Shown in pieces: positions 7,934 through 15,936 of a stretch of DNA of 64,000 nucleotides; within the stretch, counting starts at the first letter, position 1, and every line of letters begins with the position of its first letter. This DNA is from JAXLYX01 sp046351215 (GTDB lineage Bacteria; Myxococcota_A; Polyangia; Polyangiales; Houyiibacteriaceae). The notes beneath the pieces were generated by a model, which had not been told where the DNA came from, ran no database searches, and saw only the letters and a list, made by a program, of their open reading frames with translations. The stretch is taken from positions 62,001-126,000 of the forward strand of contig JAXLYX010000019.1 in the NCBI GenBank assembly GCA_046351215.1, read 5' to 3'. The position numbers were made by a program, and so were the translations under genes.

Positions 7934-9101
7934 GGAGCGAATGCTCCTCGAGGTACTTCTCGTAGTGCCCGACGCACTCCATGAGCTGCGGAATCTGACC
8001 CATGTAGTAGTGCGATGCACCTTCGATCTCGAACATGCGCTTCCTCTCGTGCGGGATCGCGTCGAAGAGTCGGCGGGTGTGGCTCGGCGTGCACGCGTCG
8101 TCGGCCAGGTTGCCGACGACGAGAGTGGGCACGCTGGTGTTCCGCGCGTTGCGCTCGCCGTGCGCGTTCGAAGCCTCGAGGCTCCACTGGGAGAGCCAGC
8201 TCCGGAGCGTCGTGAAGCGCGCGAGGCCGACGGGTCCGTCGTTCACGGTCTCGGGATCGCCGAGGTAGCACCAACGCGGCTTGCGACCGTTCGGATCGAT
8301 CGTCGGATCGAGCCAGCGCGGATCGGCCATCGTGCGACGGACCACGAAGCAGTGCTCGCGATCCCCGTGGCCCTTCTTCCGGAGGCTCTCGAGCTCGTCG
8401 CGAACCCAGGCCGTGATCCGTGCGTTCCGAGCGACCTGCGCCGTACGGTACCGGGCGACGAAGGCCTCCGAGTAGGGCGGCTGGTTCGGGTTCTCCGGAT
8501 GGTAGAGGTCGAGCTCGGGATCGCGCTTCTCGGGATCCTTCTCGTCGAGGACCGAGGCGTCGATCCACTCCGTGAGCGTCGCCGAGCGGCTCACGTGCGC
8601 CGCGACGAGGAAGAGCCCGTCGCCCGGGACGAGGCCGGCGTTCACGAGATCGACGGCGTCGCCCGCGGGCGTGTGCGTGATCGTCGGACGCTCCGCCTGC
8701 TCCTGGTAGAAGAGCGCGAGCGAGCCCCCGCCGCTCCAGCCGCCGAGCACGAAGCGCTCGTAGCCGAAGCGCTTCTTCGCGTCGCGGATGCCGGCGCCGA
8801 GATCGAGCACGCACTTCTCGAGGATCAACGCCGTGTCGTTGCCGCGGTAGCGCGTGTTCACGTAGAGCACGTGGTGACCGCGCGACGCGAGGGCCGCCAT
8901 CACGGGCAGGAAGCTGCCGCCGCCGATCGGATGGCTGAAGACGATCGCGGTCTTCGAGCTCCCTTCCTTCGGCCTTATCAGCATCGCCTCGACGAAGACG
9001 TAGCCGACGTCGCCGCCGTAGGTGTCCTTGAAGGCCGACTTCTCCTCGTACCGGATCATGTAGGGGATCCGCACGATCCCGAGCTTGTCTTCGAGCGCCA
9101 T
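7926..9101 (-). CDS. Alpha/beta hydrolase of aromatic cassette
   Basis: A 391-residue alpha/beta hydrolase. The nucleophile elbow GWSGGG places Ser123, the acid is probably Asp334 or Asp335 in NLADDACTPS, and His364 in GASHYYM completes the triad. There is no signal peptide, so it is probably cytosolic. It starts 1 bp after the dioxygenase stop and overlaps the TetR start, so all three form an operon. In this setting it could hydrolyse an ester substrate before ring attack or a ring-cleavage product afterwards. The reaction is inference. Confidence 0.8.
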   Translation of the reverse strand: MALEDKLGIVRIPYMIRYEEKSAFKDTYGGDVGYVFVEAMLIRPKEGSSKTAIVFSHPIGGGSFLPVMAALASRGHHVLYVNTRYRGNDTALILEKCVLDLGAGIRDAKKRFGYERFVLGGWSGGGSLALFYQEQAERPTITHTPAGDAVDLVNAGLVPGDGLFLVAAHVSRSATLTEWIDASVLDEKDPEKRDPELDLYHPENPNQPPYSEAFVARYRTAQVARNARITAWVRDELESLRKKGHGDREHCFVVRRTMADPRWLDPTIDPNGRKPRWCYLGDPETVNDGPVGLARFTTLRSWLSQWSLEASNAHGERNARNTSVPTLVVGNLADDACTPSHTRRLFDAIPHERKRMFEIEGASHYYMGQIPQLMECVGHYEKYLEEHSLRG

Positions 9102-9102
9102 C

Positions 9103-10185
9103 TCATCCCCCCGCGAGCTTCTTGAACGCCTCGGTCGGCACGAGGGGCTTGGTCGTCTCGATGCAGACGATCTTCCACTCGAGCCGCGAATGCTTCTCGT
9201 GCGTCTTGCGCGCCATCACCCGAGCGATCTCGGGGGCGCCGTGATGGATGCCCTGCGGCGCGTGCTCGAAGAGGCCCGGCGGGAGCGGCGTCCCGAGGAA
9301 GCTGCCACCGTGGTAGAAGGTGATCTCGTCGAAGTCCGCGTTGCGGTGGTACCAGGGAACGCGCTCGGCGCCGACGCGCGACGGCGCCGGATGCGGGAGG
9401 AACGTGCAGACCACGACGCCGCGCGCGCCGAGGAATTGGTGCACCGAGGGCGGCAGGTGCAGCGTGTCGCTCGAGATGACGTTCCAGTCGCGGATGTTGA
9501 GCTTGAAGGGGAAGAGATCGCCCTTCCATCCCTCGACGTCGCAGGGATCGTGCGGGTAGCGGATCGACGAGAGCGAGTCGCCGTGCTGGATGACGATCTC
9601 CCAAGGGTTGGGATCGTCGATCACGCGCGCCTCGGGCACGAAGACGAGGCCGGGATCGAAGGGCGCGTGGCGGCCGAGCGGCCCGTAGTCGGGGACCTGC
9701 AGCTCGTCGCTCGTCTCCACGACGAAGAAGAGGTTCTCCGCACCGTCGGGGACGATGCGGTACGTGATCGCCTTCGGGATCACGACGTAGTCGCCGGGCT
9801 CGTAGGGCACGGTGCCCATCTCGGTCTCGAACCTGCCCGTGCCCTGGTGGACGAAGTGGACCTCGTCGCCGTTCACGTTGCGGAAGTAGTAGGGCATCGG
9901 AGCCGAGCGGCGGCTGATCGCGACGCGGCAGTCGTCGTTCGCGAGCAGGACGGTGGGGCGTCCCCGCGGATCCGTCGCGTCCTCGCAGGAGAGGTCGAAG
10001 ACGTTCCCGCGGCGCGGACGGTACGCGCCCTCGGATTTGTAGGCGGTCGGATCGTGGCGTCGGTAGAGCTGGACCTGGCGGCCCGAGAAGCCGGCGCGTC
10101 CGAGCTCGTCGTCCTTCAGCCCGTCGAGATCGACGTGCGCCTGCCGCGGCGTCCTGCCGCGATTCCAATGAACGAACGATTTCAT
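9103..10185 (-). CDS. Homogentisate 1,2-dioxygenase-like ring-cleavage enzyme
   Basis: A 360-residue two-cupin protein related to homogentisate 1,2-dioxygenase, an Fe(II) enzyme that opens a hydroquinone ring. Likely iron ligands are His280 (in WYHRN), Asp286 or Glu287, and His314 or His315 (in GIHHG), matching the spacing of the classic ligands. It is shorter than typical HmgA (about 430-440 residues), and the spacing from the first His to the acid differs or is replaced by Asp, so it is better called a paralogue than HmgA itself. First gene of the leftward operon, starting 23 bp from the palindromic operator. Confidence 0.75.
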   Translation of the reverse strand: MKSFVHWNRGRTPRQAHVDLDGLKDDELGRAGFSGRQVQLYRRHDPTAYKSEGAYRPRRGNVFDLSCEDATDPRGRPTVLLANDDCRVAISRRSAPMPYYFRNVNGDEVHFVHQGTGRFETEMGTVPYEPGDYVVIPKAITYRIVPDGAENLFFVVETSDELQVPDYGPLGRHAPFDPGLVFVPEARVIDDPNPWEIVIQHGDSLSSIRYPHDPCDVEGWKGDLFPFKLNIRDWNVISSDTLHLPPSVHQFLGARGVVVCTFLPHPAPSRVGAERVPWYHRNADFDEITFYHGGSFLGTPLPPGLFEHAPQGIHHGAPEIARVMARKTHEKHSRLEWKIVCIETTKPLVPTEAFKKLAGG

Positions 10186-10208
10186 GGGGTCCTCTTGCGG
10201 TGGGTCCT

Positions 10209-10235
10209 GACCATACCATACGGTATGGTATGGTC
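10209..10235. promoter_or_regulatory. Perfect 27-bp palindrome, candidate TetR operator
   Basis: Arms GACCATACCATAC (10209-10221) and GTATGGTATGGTC (10223-10235) are exact reverse complements around one central G at 10222. It lies in the 77-bp gap between the divergent dioxygenase and monooxygenase genes. Size, symmetry and position fit an autoregulated TetR operator for the regulator ending at 7361. Confidence 0.8.
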
Positions 10236-10262
10236 GCCACCGTCGATCGACCCGGAGCCCCC

Positions 10263-11444
10263 ATGGAACGAATGACCGAATCGCCCACCCCCGACTCGAT
10301 CCGGAAGGCCCTCGAGCCGCTGATCCCGAGGCTCCGCGAGCGAGCCCGGGAGGCCGAGCGGGCCACGAGGCCCGACGACGAGCTCATGGGGGCGATCGAG
10401 CGGACGGGCCTCTTCTCGCTCCTCGTCCCCCGCTCGCACGGAGGCATGGAGGGAAGGCTCTCCGACGCGTTCGACGCGATCACCCTCCTCGCCGAGGGGT
10501 GCACGTCCACGGCCTGGGTCGCTTCGTTCTACGTCGCGCACTCCTGGATCGCGGCGCTGCTCCCGCTCGAGGCGCGGAGGGAATTCTTCGCGGAGCGTCC
10601 GTGGATCAAGGCCCCCGCGCCCTTCATGCCGACGGGCACCGCGACCCCCGTCGAGGGCGGCTACCGCCTCTCCGGGAGCTGGCGCTACGCGACGGGGATC
10701 ATGCACGCCGACTGGGTCTTCGCCGCGGCGCTCTGCACGCCGCAGGGCGGGCCGCCGGAGGCGCGCCTCTTCGCGCTTCCGGTCGCCGACACGACGCGCA
10801 AGGACACCTGGCAGGTCTCGGGCATGGCCGCGACCGGGAGCCACGACGTCGTGGTCGAGGGGGCGTTCGTGCCGACCCATCGGACGATCCCCTTCGAGGC
10901 CTTCAAGGACGGCGACACGCCGGGTGCGCGCGAGCACGGGAATCCCCTCTATCGGACACCGATGCCTCCGTTGCTCGCCCTGACGGCCGCGCTCCCGGCG
11001 CTCGGCGCCGCGCGGGCCGCGGTCTCGACCTTCGAGAGGAACATGAAGGTCCGTTACAGCATGTACGAGAACAAGCACCAGGAGGAGCGGCCGGCGGCGC
11101 AGATCCGCCTCGCGAGGGCGAAGGCGTTCACGCACGCGGCCGAGCTCCTGCTCCGCGACGTGAGCCAGCGCGTCGATCGGATCGCCCTCGAGGCGAAGCC
11201 GACGATGGACGAGCGCGCCGCGATCCGCATGAGCGCGGCGACCGCGGTGCGCCTCTGCAAGGACGCGGTCGCGACGGTCGTCGAGGCGGCGGGCTCCTCG
11301 GCCTTCTACCTCGACCATCCGCTCCAGCGGATCCACCGCGACCTCGACGTGCTCGCCTCGCACGTGGTCTTCGACTGGGACGGGACGAGCGAGATGTACG
11401 GCCGCGTGCTGCTCGGGAGGAAGCCGGGGACGATCCTCGTCTGA
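10263..11444 (+). CDS. Acyl-CoA-dehydrogenase-fold flavin monooxygenase (HsaA/HpaH-type)
   Basis: A 393-residue protein with an acyl-CoA dehydrogenase fold whose sequence (TSTAWVASFYVAHSW, SGSWRYATGIMHADW, GTSEMYGRVLLGR) matches the oxygenase component of two-component flavin monooxygenases such as HsaA and p-hydroxyphenylacetate hydroxylase. These hydroxylate a phenol ortho to the existing OH with reduced flavin supplied by a partner. No flavin reductase is adjacent. Paired divergently with a homogentisate-dioxygenase-like enzyme, it probably prepares the ring for cleavage. The ATG at 10263 is chosen; the ATG at 10272 is also possible, and upstream in-frame starts fall inside the operator. 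Confidence 0.78.
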   Translation: MERMTESPTPDSIRKALEPLIPRLRERAREAERATRPDDELMGAIERTGLFSLLVPRSHGGMEGRLSDAFDAITLLAEGCTSTAWVASFYVAHSWIAALLPLEARREFFAERPWIKAPAPFMPTGTATPVEGGYRLSGSWRYATGIMHADWVFAAALCTPQGGPPEARLFALPVADTTRKDTWQVSGMAATGSHDVVVEGAFVPTHRTIPFEAFKDGDTPGAREHGNPLYRTPMPPLLALTAALPALGAARAAVSTFERNMKVRYSMYENKHQEERPAAQIRLARAKAFTHAAELLLRDVSQRVDRIALEAKPTMDERAAIRMSAATAVRLCKDAVATVVEAAGSSAFYLDHPLQRIHRDLDVLASHVVFDWDGTSEMYGRVLLGRKPGTILV

Positions 11445-11477
11445 CGGATTCGGTGGGGGGGCGCGGTCGTTCGCGGC

Positions 11478-12122
11478 TCAGGGGCCGCAGAACGCGGGCA
11501 CTGCACGCTCCTCGTGCAGCCGACGAACCTCCTCACGGAGCGCTTCCACCTCGCGCTCGAGGGCTTCGATCGAGGCCGCCTGCGTCTGGATCGCGGCGAC
11601 CGCGAGGCTCGTGTAGCCGTAGAGATCGACGCGCTGACCGTTCGGCAGGACGGCGGGGCTCCCGGGCGCCTGATCGTCGATCAGGAAGCCCAGGCGATCG
11701 GGCGCATCCCCGGGCTCGTCCCGGTAGCGATAGCGTGCGAGTCGAACCCCCTCGAGGGCGCGGGCAGCCTCGGCGCGCTCGCGATCGTCGAGGTAGTGGA
11801 TGTCCCGCTTCGCGCTCCGGAGCGAGATCGGGCATTGGGTCGCCGGATCGGAAGACGCACAGGTGAGGTGTGCATTGCACGAGTCGTTCGCGATCACGCA
11901 GGTCGAGCCGGCGGCCGTGCACGTCTGTCCGACGGTCTCCGTCGTGCAGGACGGGAGCGATCCGTCCGGCGTGTAGCCGTGGCAGACCGGATCGCCGCAG
12001 GTGCGGAACCAGGTAAGCGCCGCGGAGGCATCCGAGCCCGTGGCCTGGTCGTCGCAGCCGACGAGGGTGCAGAGGAGCGCGAGCACGAGGCGCGCACAGC
12101 GGGAGGACCAGGGAGGAGCCAT
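11478..12122 (-). CDS. Lipoprotein with S74 (tail-fibre chaperone) domain
   Basis: A 214-residue lipoprotein: signal ending LVGC at Cys23, a Cys-rich middle (about residues 40-95), then a C-terminal domain resembling the Peptidase_S74 intramolecular chaperone found on phage tail fibres. The visible pattern is S-x2-SAKRDI, a short linker, RLGFLIDD, and YGYTSLAVAAIQTQ leading into a predicted coiled coil (IEALEREVEALREEV). Such cellular relatives occur in myxobacterial genomes. A trimeric or self-processing cell-surface protein is plausible but unproven. It converges on the monooxygenase gene. Confidence 0.65.
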   Translation of the reverse strand: MAPPWSSRCARLVLALLCTLVGCDDQATGSDASAALTWFRTCGDPVCHGYTPDGSLPSCTTETVGQTCTAAGSTCVIANDSCNAHLTCASSDPATQCPISLRSAKRDIHYLDDRERAEAARALEGVRLARYRYRDEPGDAPDRLGFLIDDQAPGSPAVLPNGQRVDLYGYTSLAVAAIQTQAASIEALEREVEALREEVRRLHEERAVPAFCGP

Positions 12123-12269
12123 GCGATCCAGTCTGCCGCCCGGACGCACGAGCGCACAGGGGGGCGTCCCCTTCCGCGGCGGAGCCGCGCCTCGGAGCGC
12201 GTCGATCGCAGCGGGATTCACGTCCGAGCCACGAACCGCGACAATGCACGGAGCCCGGGGAGCCCGACG

Positions 12270-13196
12270 ATGACCGGCCTCCAGATCCGCAAGATCCCGT
12301 TCCGCTTCGACGACACGGTTCCGTTCCAATGGAATCCGGAGAATCCCGAGTTCGGTCTCGTCGCGAACGCGATCGGCGTGCTGGTCGTCGCGATGGAGAA
12401 GATGATCGTCTCGGTCACCCGGAAGGTGATGCCGCGCATCCGGAATCCCGAGGTGAAGGCCGAGGCCGACCCTTTCCTGCGGCAGGAGGCCCTGCACTCG
12501 CGCGCGCACCAGCTGCACCTCGCGGCGCTCGTCAAGCGTTGGCCCGGGCTGCAGCAGACGATCGACGAGGTGGACGAGAGCTTCCGGACGCTCGAGCGCG
12601 AGCACGATCTCGACTACTGCGTGGCGTACATCGCGGCGCTCGAGGCGACGTTCCCGCCGCTCTTCAAGATGATCCTCGATCATCGCGATGCGCTGCTCTC
12701 GCCGGGCGACGCGCGCGTGGCCTCGCTCTTCGCCTGGCATTTCGTCGAGGAGATCGAGCACAGGAGCTCGGCCCTGATCCTCTTCGACGAGGTCGTCGGG
12801 GACCCGAAGGTCCGGCTGCGCGTGGTCGGACCCGCGCTCTCGCATGCCGTCGGGCTCTACGTGGCGATCCTCGAGGGCTTCGACCGGCACGTGCCCTTCG
12901 AGGATCGGCTCGTCGAGGCGAAGCTGCTCGTGCCGAAGACCTCGTGGGTCCGCGAGCTGCGCGCGCGGCTCCCTCTTCCCGGCTCGCGCCGTTCGAGCCG
13001 ATATCCCACGGCCTTCGGCTGCGTGCCTTCGGGCGAGCTCGCGCTCACCCTCGCGCGCCTCCTGCGCTCGCAGCTCCCGAGCCATCGTCCGGCCGACGAG
13101 CCGGTCCCGGACTTCGCGGATACCTGGTTCGAGGCCTACGCGCGCGGAATCGACATGACGCGCTTCGAGGGACGGGCGGCGCGCGGCGCCGGCTGA
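12270..13196 (+). CDS. Predicted metal-dependent hydrolase (PF10118-like)
   Basis: A 308-residue all-helical protein of the uncharacterised metal-dependent hydrolase family (COG3687 type). Conserved metal-binding-like residues appear as Q-E-x2-H-x3-H at residues 72-80 and as WHFVEEIEHR about 80 residues later, a ferritin-like arrangement. No signal peptide. Its substrate is not known for the family. Nothing in the neighbourhood ties it to a pathway. Confidence 0.75.
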   Translation: MTGLQIRKIPFRFDDTVPFQWNPENPEFGLVANAIGVLVVAMEKMIVSVTRKVMPRIRNPEVKAEADPFLRQEALHSRAHQLHLAALVKRWPGLQQTIDEVDESFRTLEREHDLDYCVAYIAALEATFPPLFKMILDHRDALLSPGDARVASLFAWHFVEEIEHRSSALILFDEVVGDPKVRLRVVGPALSHAVGLYVAILEGFDRHVPFEDRLVEAKLLVPKTSWVRELRARLPLPGSRRSSRYPTAFGCVPSGELALTLARLLRSQLPSHRPADEPVPDFADTWFEAYARGIDMTRFEGRAARGAG

Positions 13197-13234
13197 CGCA
13201 CGACCGCTCCGAGAGGAGAAGGGACCACCGTCCC

Positions 13235-13252
13235 ACCGCACGGGCGTGCGGT
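13235..13252. terminator. Short hairpin after the hydrolase gene
   Basis: ACCGCAC and GTGCGGT form a 7-bp stem around GGGC, 39 bp after the stop at 13196 and before the next start. There is no T run, so it may be a Rho-assisted or read-through terminator. Confidence 0.35.
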
Positions 13253-13289
13253 ACACGGTGCGGGGCGTAGTTCCTTTGGGGAGGTGCTC

Positions 13290-14543
13290 ATGAGCTCGCT
13301 CGAGCGACCGTCGGAGGAGGCGATGCGCCGACCTCGTCACCTGGCCGCGCTGGGGATGCTCGGCCTGGCGTTCGCCATCGGTACGGCAGGATGCCAGCCC
13401 GACGTCACCGGTGGCGGAAACCGAGCGCAAGTCCGCATCGTGGGCGCGGTCGGCAGCGGGCTCCCCAAGCGGAAGATCAACCCGGAGGCCGGGTCGGTCA
13501 CACAGGTGCTCGCCTTCCAATTCGTGGGTGTGGCGCAGCGATCCCCGGTCGGAGCGGACGGCCGCTTCGAGGTCCGCATCGATCGCAATCGTCCCTGCGG
13601 TCTCGTCTTCCTCGACGCCGCCGATCGCGTGGCCGGCTATCTCTCCCTGGGCAGTGGAGTCGACTCGCTCCCCATCACCCGTCTCGACGCGAGCCTCGGA
13701 GAGCTCGATCTCTCGACGATCGACTTCGTGAACGGCGAGGGCACGCCGGCGAACAACCCGATCGCCCCGGGCGGCGAGCTCGAGCTCGTCGGTGACGAGC
13801 TCGTCGCCTACCGCGCCCAGCAGGCGCTCTTCTCCACGATCATCCGCAACATGGACATGAACGGAGACGGCGTGCTCGACGTCCTCTCCGAGCGTCCCTA
13901 CTGGCTCGCGTTCCGCTTCGTCTTCCGCGGCCCTCTCGTCGCGAGCTCGGATCCCGCCGGAACGGCGGCCCTACCGACGGTCGACAGCGTCGGCCTCCTC
14001 TTCAGCGACTACCAGCCGACCGTCGCCCAGCCTCCCGCCACGCTCGTGCTCGCGAACGGCATCACCGTCTCGAATCCCCAGCTCGGCATGCGCTGGGCCG
14101 GCCACGTGGACGGTCGCGAGCTACCCACCTACCAGTTCGGCGTTCCGGGCCTCGCCCAGGCCGACGCCGGAACGTACGCGATCTCCTACGACGCGGGGCC
14201 GAGGCGCCTCTCCTTCGTGCTCGATTCCCCGATCGCGCTCGACGACTACATCACCGGGACCGACGTCTGGGTCTCGCGGCCCGACGCCCAGCGGACGACC
14301 TTCCATTGGCGCTGGTCGAGGCTCGACGGCACCCCCGTCGAGGGTGCGGCCCTGCTCGTGAACGTCGTGCTCCAGGTCGACTTCGACGATGGACGCCCCT
14401 CGTCCTTCGCGAACGCGGACCCCTCGGCGACGGAGCTGACCGTGCCGGTCGACGAGGCGTCGTGGGCCCACGTGCGAGGGATCTCGCTCGCGGTGCGCGA
14501 CGTGTTCGGAAACGATCTCCAGACCGCGTACCCGACGCGCTGA
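13290..14543 (+). CDS. Putative lipoprotein, function unknown
   Basis: A 417-residue exported protein with a signal ending GTAGC (lipobox-like), then a beta-rich, repeat-poor extracellular part with no recognised domain. It includes an EF-hand-like DMNGDGVLDV segment near residue 190 that could bind calcium. The ATG at 13290 follows a good GGGGAGG site at 13278-13284; an in-frame ATG at 13323 would give a shorter signal peptide. It ends against FabI with a strong hairpin between. Confidence 0.6.
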   Translation: MSSLERPSEEAMRRPRHLAALGMLGLAFAIGTAGCQPDVTGGGNRAQVRIVGAVGSGLPKRKINPEAGSVTQVLAFQFVGVAQRSPVGADGRFEVRIDRNRPCGLVFLDAADRVAGYLSLGSGVDSLPITRLDASLGELDLSTIDFVNGEGTPANNPIAPGGELELVGDELVAYRAQQALFSTIIRNMDMNGDGVLDVLSERPYWLAFRFVFRGPLVASSDPAGTAALPTVDSVGLLFSDYQPTVAQPPATLVLANGITVSNPQLGMRWAGHVDGRELPTYQFGVPGLAQADAGTYAISYDAGPRRLSFVLDSPIALDDYITGTDVWVSRPDAQRTTFHWRWSRLDGTPVEGAALLVNVVLQVDFDDGRPSSFANADPSATELTVPVDEASWAHVRGISLAVRDVFGNDLQTAYPTR

Positions 14544-14549
14544 CGTCAA

Positions 14550-14584
14550 CGGGACGCGCGAGCCTCTCGACTCCGCGCGTCCCG
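14550..14584. terminator. Bidirectional terminator hairpin
   Basis: An 11-bp perfect stem, CGGGACGCGCG (14550-14560) with CGCGCGTCCCG (14574-14584), and a 13-nt loop. It sits between convergent genes, so it can serve both. No long T tract follows. Confidence 0.7.
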
Positions 14585-14595
14585 ATCGCCGAGCC

Positions 14596-15513
14596 CTACT
14601 TCTTCAGCGCCTCGAGGATCGCCGCCGTGTCCACCGGGGTCGCCATGGCGTGGTAGCCCTTGTCGACGTGGACCGTGGTGCCCGTGATGCCGCTCGCGAG
14701 GGGGCTCGAGAGGAAGGCCGCGACGTTCCCGACCTCGGTGGCCGTGATGGCCTCCGGGAGCGGCGAGTTCTGCTTGTAGTACTCGATCATCATGCCGATG
14801 AAGCCGATCGCCGAGGCCGCGCGCGAGGCGTGGGGGCCGGCGGAGATCAGGTTCACGCGATGGCCCCACTTGCGACCGGCCTCGAGCGCGAGCACGCGGG
14901 TGTCGCTCTCGAGCGCGGCCTTGGCCGACGACATGCCGCCGCCGTAGCCCGGCACGACGCGCTCGCCCGCGAGGTAGGTCAGGCCGACGAACGAGCCGCC
15001 CGGCTTCACCAGGGGCCCGAGGCGCTGCACGAGCGAGACGTAGGAGTAGGCGCTCGCCGAGACCGCCGCGAGGTAGCCCTTGCGGCTCGTCGCGAGCAGC
15101 GGGTTCTTCACCTCGGGGCCGTTCGCGAGGCTGTGCACGACGATGTCGAGGCCCTGGGGCCCGAAGTCCGCCTCGAGGGCCTTCGCGAGGCCGTCGATCG
15201 AGAAGTCGCCGCGCTCGCGGTAGGAGCGGTTCGTCCGCACGGACTCCGGCGCGTCCTCGAGCGTGTCGTAGTCCGCGTCGAGCGGATAGATCTTCTCGAA
15301 CTCGAGCAGCGAGCCGTCGGCGAGCTTGCGCGACTCGTCGATCTTGCCGAGCTTCAAGAGCTTCTCGAAGATGCCCATGGCCGGCGGCCACGTGCCCACG
15401 GAAACCTTCGCTCCGGCCTCGACGAGCGCCTTCGCGATGGCGAATCCGAATCCCCCGTCGTCCGCGACTCCCGCCACGAACGCACGCTTCCCAGTCAGGT
15501 CGATCCCCAGCAT
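14596..15513 (-). CDS. fabI: Enoyl-[acyl-carrier-protein] reductase, plant-type FabI
   Basis: A 305-residue NAD(P)H-dependent enoyl-ACP reductase that performs the last step of each fatty acid elongation cycle. The catalytic block reads YGGGMSSAKAALESDTRVLA, the arrangement of plant and chlamydial enoyl-ACP reductases, longer than E. coli FabI (about 260). Near the N-terminus VAGVADDGGFGFAIAK is the nucleotide-binding loop, and an insertion around residues 65-105 is also plant-like. The ATG at 15513 is chosen; an upstream ATG would add residues unlike the family. TTGACT lies about 30 nt before the start. Confidence 0.9.
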   Translation of the reverse strand: MLGIDLTGKRAFVAGVADDGGFGFAIAKALVEAGAKVSVGTWPPAMGIFEKLLKLGKIDESRKLADGSLLEFEKIYPLDADYDTLEDAPESVRTNRSYRERGDFSIDGLAKALEADFGPQGLDIVVHSLANGPEVKNPLLATSRKGYLAAVSASAYSYVSLVQRLGPLVKPGGSFVGLTYLAGERVVPGYGGGMSSAKAALESDTRVLALEAGRKWGHRVNLISAGPHASRAASAIGFIGMMIEYYKQNSPLPEAITATEVGNVAAFLSSPLASGITGTTVHVDKGYHAMATPVDTAAILEALKK

Positions 15514-15616
15514 GGGGGGAAACCTCGCGTCGCCTCCGGGTCGAGTCAAGCCGATCCGTGGGGGCCGCCTACGTTAATCGGGCGAGGTTCCGGGCCCGAA
15601 AGGCGTAATGGGCGGA

Positions 15617-15645
15617 TTGCAGGACGGCCGCTTCTTGGATAAGCA
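15617..15645 (+). promoter_or_regulatory. Candidate promoter, ppnP
   Basis: TTGCAG (15617-15622), a 17-bp spacer and TAAGCA (15640-15645). The ATG of ppnP follows 9 nt later with no Shine-Dalgarno, so transcription would start a few bases before the start codon. Confidence 0.4.
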
Positions 15646-15654
15646 CTGGCCCCT

Positions 15655-15936
15655 ATGCTGACGCACAACACGTATTTCGAGGGCAAGGTCCAGAGCATCG
15701 GCTTCGAGCGCAACGGTCGCAAGGCGACCGCCGGCGTGATCGACGTCGGTGAGTTCCGTTTCAACACCGGCGCGCCCGAGCGCATGATCGTCGTCTCCGG
15801 CGAGCTCTTCGTGAAGCAGGCCGGCGAGGACGCGTGGCGCTCGTACCCGACGGGCACCTACTTCGAGATCCCGGGCAGCAGCCACTTCGACGTGAAGGCG
15901 ACGTCGCCCGCGGCGTACGTCTGCGAGTTCCTCTGA
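15655..15936 (+). CDS. ppnP: Pyrimidine/purine nucleoside phosphorylase PpnP
   Basis: A 93-residue single-cupin protein of the PpnP (YaiE) family, which phosphorolyses purine and pyrimidine nucleosides in the cytosol for salvage. Motifs TPGTYFEIP-like (PTGTYFEIPGSSHFDV) and the N-terminal YFEGKVQSIGF match the family and the length is exact. The stop overlaps the start of the acyl-CoA synthetase gene by 1 bp (TGATG), implying co-transcription, though no functional link is obvious. Confidence 0.9.
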   Translation: MLTHNTYFEGKVQSIGFERNGRKATAGVIDVGEFRFNTGAPERMIVVSGELFVKQAGEDAWRSYPTGTYFEIPGSSHFDVKATSPAAYVCEFL

